35,170 nt of DNA from Flavobacteriales bacterium (GTDB lineage: Bacteria > Bacteroidota > Bacteroidia > Flavobacteriales > UBA7430): NCBI GenBank assembly GCA_022425195.1, contig JAKMFX010000020.1, positions 1-35,170 on the forward strand, read 5' to 3'. Of this stretch, positions 26,703 to 32,295 are shown piece by piece. The translations under genes were made by a program, and so were the position numbers. Positions within the stretch are counted from its first letter, which is position 1. Each line of letters opens with the position of its first letter. The notes beneath the pieces were generated by a model. The model did not search any database, had not been told where the DNA came from, and worked only from the letters and a program-made list of their open reading frames with translations.

Positions 26703-27719
26703 CTAAAGCGTCATTTCACCGCGAAGGTTCGTGGTGATTAGTGCCATTCGTTCCGAGGCATCCTCGGTTTGTGCCAAGACAAACATCAGTTTGGTGACGG
26801 CCGCTTCAAAGGTCATGTCTTGCCCCGAGAGAACGCCAAAATCTTTCAAAGATTTACTGGTTTCATAACGCCCCAACTCTACGGCACCCCCCACACATTG
26901 GGTGATGTTAAGAACCAGCAGCCCACGAGCAGTGGCCTCTGCGATGGCTTTTAAAAACCAAGGGCTGGTAGGGGCATTTCCGGAGCCAAAAGTCTCCAAG
27001 ATCACCGCTTCCGTTTCGGGGTGGTTCAAGGTGTTTTTTACGATGGATTCCGAGATCCCTGGGTACAACTTCAGCACGCCAATGTTCGGATTGTAGTTCT
27101 TATGAGCGATAAGGCTTCCTTCCCTCCAAGACTTTACAGCCGTCCGATTGAACTTCAGGTGCACCCCCGCTTCTGCCAGCGGTGGGTAATTGACCGAAGC
27201 AAAAGCCTCAAAATTTTCAGCATTCACCTTGTGTGTTCGATTTCCACGATACAGTTGGTATTCAAAATACACACATACTTCCGGAACGACGGGTTTACCC
27301 CCGCGGTAGGAAGAAGCAATTTCAATGGCCGTAATCAGGTTCTCCTTGGCATCGGTACGTGGTACGCCCGAAGGGAGTTGAGATCCGGTAAGGACGACCG
27401 GCTTGTTGAGATTTTCGAGAAGAAAACTCAAGGCCGAAGCCGTGTATGCCATGGTATCCGATCCGTGCAGAATCACAAAACCATCGTAGTCGTCATAGGC
27501 AGACTCAATGGTCTCGGCCAACTGTATCCAGACCTTTGGATGCATATTGGACGAATCGATACTCGGCTCGTACGAATGCACCTCCAGTTCACAATCCAAC
27601 TGCTTCAATTCCGGAATTTGCGCCTGTAGGTTTTCAAAATCAAAAGGGATGAAGGTCCCGCTGTCCGAATCGTGAACCATACCGATGGTTCCTCCTGTAT
27701 ATATGAGTAAAATTCGCAT
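26703..27719 (-). CDS. ansA: L-asparaginase, type I (cytosolic)
   Basis: A 338-residue enzyme hydrolysing asparagine to aspartate and ammonia. The first catalytic Thr lies in TGGTIGMV (8-15); the second active-site segment HGSDTMAYTASAL is at 85-97, and TGSQLP at 111-116. There is no signal peptide, and the length equals E. coli AnsA, supporting the cytosolic type I form. The ATG overlaps the stop of the upstream TatD-family gene by one base (TGATG), so the two are translationally coupled. Confidence 0.96.
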   Translation of the reverse strand: MRILLIYTGGTIGMVHDSDSGTFIPFDFENLQAQIPELKQLDCELEVHSYEPSIDSSNMHPKVWIQLAETIESAYDDYDGFVILHGSDTMAYTASALSFLLENLNKPVVLTGSQLPSGVPRTDAKENLITAIEIASSYRGGKPVVPEVCVYFEYQLYRGNRTHKVNAENFEAFASVNYPPLAEAGVHLKFNRTAVKSWREGSLIAHKNYNPNIGVLKLYPGISESIVKNTLNHPETEAVILETFGSGNAPTSPWFLKAIAEATARGLLVLNITQCVGGAVELGRYETSKSLKDFGVLSGQDMTFEAAVTKLMFVLAQTEDASERMALITTNLRGEMTL

Positions 27720-28486
27720 CAGAGGCCAAATATTTTCTTCGAGTTTTCGGTGGTAACTTCTGCCACCTCATGAAGAGATACCTGATGCAGGTCGGCCACT
27801 TTTTGTGCAATATGAATGAGGTACGCACTTTCGTTTCGCTTCCCTCTGTTGGGGCTGGGTGCTAGATAGGGGCTGTCGGTTTCCAGTACCAAGTGTTTTA
27901 AATCAATCTGTTCGACCACTTTATCCAAACCTGCTTTTTTAAAAGTTACGACACCACCTATCCCCAAATAAAAATTCAGGTCTATGGCTCTCTGGGCCTG
28001 TTCGAGGCTTCCGGTAAAACAATGAAAAATACCTCGTAATTTTTCATCCTTCTCGGATTCTAAGACTTCAAAAACCTCAGCAAAGGCATCCCGACAATGA
28101 ATGGCAATGGGCAAACCTTTCTCTTTGGCCCAATGAATTTGGGTCCGGAAAGCTTGTTTTTGCTCCTCCACAAAAGTCTTGTCCCAATACAAATCCATCC
28201 CAATCTCACCTACGGCAGAGAAGTCACCGGAGTCCAAATGCGCTTTCAGCACTTGAAGTTCCTCTAGGAAATCCGCCTTCACATGGCAGGGGTGCAGGCC
28301 CATCATCGGAAAGCACTTTCCAGGGTGGGCAGCCACCTCGTCCATCATCCCTTTTACGGTATGCTGATCTACGTTGGGAATGAAGATGCGCTCCACCCCT
28401 TCCTCAAAGGCGCGTGCAATCATCTCTTGTCGATCCTCGGCAAATTTCGCATCGTACAGATGGCTGTGTGTATCGGTTAAAATCAT
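27719..28486 (-). CDS. tatD: TatD-family metal-dependent hydrolase / DNase
   Basis: A 255-residue TIM-barrel hydrolase. Metal ligands are visible: H7 and H9 in DTHSHLYD, E94 in VGEIGMDLYW, H130 in IHCRDAF, H155 in FHCFTGS, and D204 in ETDSPYLAP. These match the TatD/YcfH/YjjV family of 3'-5' exonucleases and deoxyribonucleases; which subgroup is not certain. It is first in a minus-strand unit with ansA (one-base overlap). A TACATTTG -7 box lies just 4 nt before the ATG, hinting at leaderless transcription. Confidence 0.93.
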   Translation of the reverse strand: MILTDTHSHLYDAKFAEDRQEMIARAFEEGVERIFIPNVDQHTVKGMMDEVAAHPGKCFPMMGLHPCHVKADFLEELQVLKAHLDSGDFSAVGEIGMDLYWDKTFVEEQKQAFRTQIHWAKEKGLPIAIHCRDAFAEVFEVLESEKDEKLRGIFHCFTGSLEQAQRAIDLNFYLGIGGVVTFKKAGLDKVVEQIDLKHLVLETDSPYLAPSPNRGKRNESAYLIHIAQKVADLHQVSLHEVAEVTTENSKKIFGL

Positions 28487-28490
28487 GATT

Positions 28491-28498
28491 CAAATGTA
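28491..28498 (-). promoter_or_regulatory. Probable -7 box directly before tatD
   Basis: Minus-strand TACATTTG matches TAnnTTTG and ends only 4 nt before the ATG. If used, transcription would begin at or next to the start codon, giving a leaderless mRNA. Confidence 0.4.
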
Positions 28499-28575
28499 CA
28501 CTTTTTGCCTCATGCGGAACATGGGCAAAAGGCTATTCTTTATCAAAAAAAAAGACTATTTTAGCCTCCCATTTT

Positions 28576-28660
28576 AGAGAGGTGGCCGAGTGGCTTAAGG
28601 CGCACGCTTGGAAAGCGTGTATACAGCAATGTATCGGGGGTTCGAATCCCTTCCTCTCTG
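28576..28660 (+). tRNA. tRNA-Ser, anticodon GGA
   Basis: An 85-nt class II tRNA. The acceptor stem AGAGAGG (28576-28582) pairs with CCTCTCT (28653-28659), followed by discriminator G. The D-arm contains GGCCGAGTGGCTTAAGGC. The anticodon stem CACGC/GCGTG holds the 7-nt loop TTGGAAA, so the anticodon is GGA (serine UCC/UCU). A long variable arm (TATACAGCAATGTATC) is characteristic of tRNA-Ser. The T-arm has loop TTCGAAT, with two G-U pairs in its stem. CCA is not encoded. Confidence 0.96.
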
Positions 28661-28666
28661 CAAAAG

Positions 28667-28693
28667 AATCCCGCGATATGCGGGATTTTTTGT
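28667..28693 (+). terminator. Rho-independent terminator of tRNA-Ser
   Basis: AATCCCGC (28667-28674), loop GATAT, GCGGGATT (28680-28687), then a T-run. It lies 6 nt after the tRNA. Confidence 0.85.
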
Positions 28694-28731
28694 TTTTAAG
28701 CCTTTCAAGTGTACTTGTAAAGGCTTAAAAA
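28693..28731 (+). repeat. Long inverted repeat (hairpin) after the tRNA terminator
   Basis: TTTTTAAGCCTTT (28693-28705) is perfectly complementary to AAAGGCTTAAAAA (28719-28731). Inside, CAAGT (28706-28710) pairs with ACTTG (28713-28717), leaving a GT loop and one unpaired T. The total is 18 base pairs. The right half is also the start of a direct repeat found again at 28931. Confidence 0.8.
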
Positions 28732-28769
28732 TAAAAAAGACCAGGCTGCGAAGCAGCGGCGGGATAATC
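28705..28769 (+). repeat. Direct repeat, copy A
   Basis: It begins TCAAGTGTACTTGTAAAGGC, continues through an A-rich stretch and AAAGACCAGGCT, and ends near GCGGCGGGATAATC. It is largely repeated at 28931-28993 with scattered changes. Confidence 0.8.
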
Positions 28770-28914
28770 TTTTGAGCAGCTCCCTACAAGGGATCATCCG
28801 CGGAGCGGATAATCCTGAACCTACACAATTGGTCTTTAAAGGTGAAATACGGATGTCGTAGACATCGGGATTGTTTTGACCCTCTCCCCATTGGGGATCA
28901 TCCGCGAAGCGGAT
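28736..28914 (+). repeat. Array of short triloop hairpins with a repeated unit
   Basis: Six hairpins, all with 3-nt loops, follow one another: GCTGC/GCAGC (28745-28757), TCCCT/AGGGA (28781-28793), ATCCGC/GCGGAT (28796-28810), GATGTC/GACATC (28852-28866), TCCCC/GGGGA (28885-28897) and ATCCGC/GCGGAT (28900-28914). The second-third and fifth-sixth pairs are two copies of one unit; between them the closing T-A pair of the first hairpin becomes C-G, a compensatory change. The first three hairpins are enclosed by AAAGACCA (28736-28743) and TGGTCTTT (28830-28837). No protein function is assigned; the 74-codon minus-strand frame across it looks incidental. Confidence 0.75.
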
Positions 28915-28930
28915 AATTCCTATCAACAAA

Positions 28931-28993
28931 TCAAGTGTACTTGTAAAGGCATAAAAATGAAAAAGACCAGGCTAAGAAGAAGCGGCGGGAACC
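28931..28993 (+). repeat. Direct repeat, copy B
   Basis: This second copy of the element at 28705-28769 again starts TCAAGTGTACTTGTAAAGGC and contains AAAGACCAGGCT and GCGGCGGGA. Its first inner hairpin is degraded (GCTAAGAAGAAGC), and the left arm of the long inverted repeat is absent. Confidence 0.8.
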
Positions 28994-29200
28994 TTTTTTT
29001 AAATGCCTCTGAACATGGATCAGGTGACTTTTGTAACTAATTATCGTTTGCCGGCTGTAACGTTTTAACTCAAGTATTTTAACAAAATCTGTAACAACTT
29101 CCATAAAATAAAATTATATATTTATCATTAAAGTATGTGGTTTAACTAAACGAATTAAAGTTAAATATATAATTTTAACAATACTTTTATTTAACAACAA
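28994..29200. other. AT-rich intergenic stretch without a recognisable gene
   Basis: Between the repeat array and the restriction cassette the sequence is strongly AT-rich, with runs such as AAATATATAATTTTAAC. I see no convincing coding frame, RNA gene or motif. The overall gene-free interval is 28661-29389. Confidence 0.6.
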
Positions 29201-29209
29201 GTTACCTGC
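29201..29209 (+). repeat. Left 9-nt terminal inverted repeat of the restriction cassette
   Basis: GTTACCTGC here is the exact reverse complement of GCAGGTAAC at 34796-34804. The two lie outside the folded repeats flanking the hsd operon. Confidence 0.55.
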
Positions 29210-29222
29210 AAGCTGAAAAAAA

Positions 29223-29280
29223 AGCCAACCGCACGGTCAAGCACATTTGTAGCTCCGTGCCTCCGCCACAAAAGAGCTTG
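29223..29280 (+). repeat. Folded flanking repeat, left copy
   Basis: It starts AGCCAACCGCACGGTCAAGC and ends AAAAGAGCTTG. Fold: CAAGC (29238-29242) with GCTTG (29276-29280); a 3x3 internal loop ACA/AGA; TTTGT with ACAAA; an A-C mismatch; GC/GC; and an 11-nt loop TCCGTGCCTCC. The right copy at 34698-34759 shares the ends, internal loop and loop, but has a different paired stem. Confidence 0.7.
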
Positions 29281-29309
29281 CCCTTCCCCACCACCACCCA
29301 CACAGTAAA

Positions 29310-29326
29310 GTGAGAATAAAACTCAC
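29310..29326 (+). promoter_or_regulatory. Inverted repeat next to the xre-hsd promoter, candidate operator
   Basis: GTGAG (29310-29314), 7-nt spacer, CTCAC (29322-29326), followed by AGTTTTTTG. It sits just 5' of the candidate -33 element. It could be a binding site for the XRE protein, or a short terminator-like hairpin insulating the operon. Confidence 0.4.
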
Positions 29327-29331
29327 AGTTT

Positions 29332-29365
29332 TTTGAGATATAAAATGAAATAATTGCTATCTTGG
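29332..29365 (+). promoter_or_regulatory. Candidate promoter of the xre-hsdMSR operon
   Basis: TTTG (29332-29335) and TATCTTGG (29358-29365) are separated by 22 nt. The -7 box departs from TAnnTTTG by one base. It ends 24 nt before the xre ATG. Confidence 0.45.
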
Positions 29366-29389
29366 TGGCTGAATAAACAACGTCTGAAA

Positions 29390-29593
29390 ATGAACAGAAT
29401 TAAGGAAGTGTTGGAGGAAAAAGGCATTAAACAAATTTGGCTAGCCGAGAAATTGGGAAAAAGCTACAATATGGTGAATGCCTATGTGCAGAACAGACAA
29501 CAACCTAGACTAGAAATACTAATGAGTATTGCTGAAATCTTGGACATAGACGTGAAAGAACTAATAATCTCGAATAAAAAAGACTCTGAATAA
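29390..29593 (+). CDS. XRE-family helix-turn-helix protein of the restriction operon
   Basis: A 67-residue DNA-binding protein. I use the ATG at 29390 (MNRIKEVLEEKGIKQIWLAEKLG), since the 12 residues upstream in the open frame add nothing family-like and overlap the promoter. The helix-turn-helix spans about 13-40: KQIWLAEKLGKSYNMVNAYVQN, then RQQPRLEILMSIAEILDIDVKELI. Its stop codon TAA directly abuts the hsdM ATG. By analogy with restriction controller proteins, it probably tunes expression of the operon, possibly through the GTGAG/CTCAC repeat upstream; this is inference. Confidence 0.9.
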   Translation: MNRIKEVLEEKGIKQIWLAEKLGKSYNMVNAYVQNRQQPRLEILMSIAEILDIDVKELIISNKKDSE

Positions 29594-31060
29594 ATGTTTG
29601 AACAAAGCTTTAAAAATATAGACGACATACTACATAAAGATGCAGGATGCGGAAGTGAATTAGATTATGTAGAACAGACCTCTTGGGTGTTGTTTTTAAA
29701 ATATTTGGACGATTTAGAAAAGGACAAAGAAAATGCGGCTTTACTTTCTGGAGAAGAATACACAAGACTAATTGAACCAACTTACCAATGGACAACTTGG
29801 GCTGCTCCCAAATTGGCAGACGGAAAGATTGATCATAACGCTCAAACAGGTGATGATTTATTGGATTTTGTAAACAACGAACTTTTTCCTTATCTCAAAA
29901 AGTTTAAAGCCAACGCAAGCGGAGCAGATACTATTGAATACAAGATTGGTGAAATCTTTAGCGAGCTCAAAAACCGAATTCAATCGGGCTATAATTTACG
30001 AGAAGTTGTTGCCCTAGTTGATGAACTCCGTTTTAGAACCCACGCAGAACAGCTTGAAATGAGCCACCTGTATGAAGGGAAAATTAAGAATATGGGTAAC
30101 GCAGGGCGTAATGGTGGAGAATACTACACACCCCGTCCTTTAATTAAAACCATTGTAAAAGTGGTTGATCCAAAAATTGGAGAAACGGTTTATGATGGTG
30201 CGGTAGGTTCAGCAGGTTTCTTGGTAGAGGCTTTTGATTATATGCGAAACATCAAAAAACTATCTACTCAAGACATAGAAACACTCCAAAAGAAAACCTT
30301 TTACGGTAAAGAGAAAAAATCGCTTGCATACATTATTGGTATTATGAATATGATATTGCACGGAGTGGAAGCTCCTAATATTGTACACACCAATACCTTG
30401 GCAGAAAACATTGCAGACATACAAGAAAAAGACCGTTACAATGTAGTTTTAGCAAACCCACCTTTTGGAGGTAAGGAACGTGCAGAAGTACAAGAGAACT
30501 TCCCTATTAAAACAGGAGAAACCGCTTCTTTGTTTTTACAACATTTTATTAAAATATTAAAAGCAGGTGGTAAAGCAGGTGTAGTTATTAAAAACACCTT
30601 TTTAAGTAACGGTGGAGCTGGTAGTGCAGAAGCAAGTATACGTAAAGAGTTATTAGAAAATTGCAACTTACATACCGTTTTAGATTTACCAGGAGGAACC
30701 TTTACAGGTGCAGGTGTAAAAACCGTAGTCTTGTTTTTTACCAAAGGAGAGCCGACTAAAAAAGTATGGTTTTATCAATTGAACCTTGACCGTAATTTGG
30801 GAAAAACAAACCCTCTAAACGAAAAAGATCTAGCAGACTTTGTAGCCTTACAAAAAACAAAATCTGAAAGTGAAAATTCTTGGAATGTACGATTAAGCGA
30901 TGTAGACCAAACCACTTTTGACTTGTCTGTGAAAAACCCCAACACACCTGAAGAAGCACCCTTGCGCCAACCCAACGAGATTTTGGAAGCAATGGCCATT
31001 TTAGACGCGGAAAGTACTGATGTGATGAATGATTTAAAATTGTTGATTGGAAATGATTAA
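29594..31060 (+). CDS. hsdM: Type I restriction-modification methyltransferase subunit
   Basis: A 488-residue N6-adenine methyltransferase subunit. The N-terminal helical domain (about 1-150) starts FEQSFKNIDDILHKDAGCGSE. GEYYTPRPL (175-183) is a typical HsdM segment. The SAM-binding motif I reads DGAVGSAGFL (201-210) in place of the common DPACGTGGFL, and catalytic motif IV is NPPFGG (288-293). With HsdS it methylates the recognition site in both strands, protecting it from HsdR. The start is fixed by TAA-ATG contact with the xre gene; its 3' end overlaps hsdS by 8 nt. Base composition is visibly more AT-rich than in the core genes to the left. Confidence 0.95.
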   Translation: MFEQSFKNIDDILHKDAGCGSELDYVEQTSWVLFLKYLDDLEKDKENAALLSGEEYTRLIEPTYQWTTWAAPKLADGKIDHNAQTGDDLLDFVNNELFPYLKKFKANASGADTIEYKIGEIFSELKNRIQSGYNLREVVALVDELRFRTHAEQLEMSHLYEGKIKNMGNAGRNGGEYYTPRPLIKTIVKVVDPKIGETVYDGAVGSAGFLVEAFDYMRNIKKLSTQDIETLQKKTFYGKEKKSLAYIIGIMNMILHGVEAPNIVHTNTLAENIADIQEKDRYNVVLANPPFGGKERAEVQENFPIKTGETASLFLQHFIKILKAGGKAGVVIKNTFLSNGGAGSAEASIRKELLENCNLHTVLDLPGGTFTGAGVKTVVLFFTKGEPTKKVWFYQLNLDRNLGKTNPLNEKDLADFVALQKTKSESENSWNVRLSDVDQTTFDLSVKNPNTPEEAPLRQPNEILEAMAILDAESTDVMNDLKLLIGND

Positions 31061-32291
31061 AAAATTAACAATAGAGAAGACAAGTTTGCCAGCTGGGTGG
31101 AAATTAACTGCACTAGGAAAAGTTTGTGAAGTAATAGCTGGGCAATCTCCTGAAAGTAAGTTTTATAATACGAATGAAAAAGGTTTAGCTTTTTATCAAG
31201 GTAAAAAAGAATTTACTGATAAATACATAGGGCAGCCAACAAAATGGACAACCAAAATCACAAAAGAAGCAATTAAGAACGATATCTTAATGTCTGTTCG
31301 TGCACCTGTTGGACCTGTAAATTTTTCAATTCAAAAATGTTGCATTGGAAGAGGACTAGCAGCTATTAGAGCAAGTGAGAAAATAGATAAAGAATACTTG
31401 TACAACTTTCTAGTAAAATTTGAAAATGAAATTGAAGGAAACGAAGGCGCAGTATTCAATTCTATTAATAAAAGTCAAATTGGAGCAATCCCAATCCCTC
31501 TGCCACCATTACCCCAACAAAAGCAAATAGTAACCATTTTAGACAAAGCCTTTGCGACCATAGCTACTGCAAAAGCCAATGCGGAACAAAACCTACAAAA
31601 CGCTAAAGAACTTTTTGAAAGTTACCTGCAGAATATCTTTGAAAATAAAGGTGATGATTGGGAAGAAAAGACTTTAGAGGAATTGCTTAATGATAATTGG
31701 ATAACTAGCCATCTTGATGGTAACCACGGAGGAGATTACCCAAGGAAGAATGAATTTGTTGAATCAGGAGTTCCATATATATCAGCAAATTGCCTAAAAG
31801 ATGGGTATGTGAATTTTGAAAAAGCAAAATATCTTACTGAAACTAGAGCAAGTAAATTAAGAAAGGGAATAGCCCAAGATAATGATGTTCTTTTTGCACA
31901 TAACGCTACTGTCGGCCCAACTGCTCTGTTAAAAACAAATGAAGCAAAGGTTATTTTAGGAACTTCACTCACTTATTACAGGTGTAACGAAAAATATATT
32001 AATCCCAAATATTTACTTCAATATCTGAGGTCAAAAGAATTTAAATCTCAATATGAGTCAATAATGACGCAATCAACTAGAAACCAAGTCCCTATAACTA
32101 AGCAAAGGACTTTTACTCACATTATCCCTCCTTTAGAAGTTCAGAATAAACTTGTTCCTAAACTTGTAAATCTGATTGATAAAATTGAAAAACTTGAAGC
32201 CATTTATACTCAAAAAGTAGAGGATTTGGAGGAAATGAAGAAGAGCGTGTTGCAAAAAGCATTTTCTGGTCAACTCAATACCGTAAACTAA
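31053..32291 (+). CDS. hsdS: Type I restriction-modification specificity subunit
   Basis: A 412-residue DNA-recognition subunit with two target-recognition domains. The first runs about 10-150, from LPAGWKLTALGKVCEVIAGQ. It is followed by the central conserved region (PLPPLPQQKQIVTILDKAF, then a long helix). The second recognition domain is about 205-360, followed by a matching IPPLEVQNKLVPKLV and a C-terminal helix ending KKSVLQKAFSGQL. The half-repeats are characteristic of HsdS. The ATG at 31053 lies inside the end of hsdM (ATGATTAA overlap); an in-frame TTG at 31047 is less likely. Only one hsdS is present, with no fragments or invertase nearby. The target sequence cannot be predicted. 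Confidence 0.94.
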   Translation: MIKKLTIEKTSLPAGWKLTALGKVCEVIAGQSPESKFYNTNEKGLAFYQGKKEFTDKYIGQPTKWTTKITKEAIKNDILMSVRAPVGPVNFSIQKCCIGRGLAAIRASEKIDKEYLYNFLVKFENEIEGNEGAVFNSINKSQIGAIPIPLPPLPQQKQIVTILDKAFATIATAKANAEQNLQNAKELFESYLQNIFENKGDDWEEKTLEELLNDNWITSHLDGNHGGDYPRKNEFVESGVPYISANCLKDGYVNFEKAKYLTETRASKLRKGIAQDNDVLFAHNATVGPTALLKTNEAKVILGTSLTYYRCNEKYINPKYLLQYLRSKEFKSQYESIMTQSTRNQVPITKQRTFTHIIPPLEVQNKLVPKLVNLIDKIEKLEAIYTQKVEDLEEMKKSVLQKAFSGQLNTVN

Positions 32292-32295
32292 TCCT

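Noticed and set aside
28705-28929. A 74-codon minus-strand open frame across the hairpin array
   Set aside because: The frame is built from the palindromic repeat sequence itself. It has no recognisable protein motif and no promoter, and the covariation is between paired bases, not codons.
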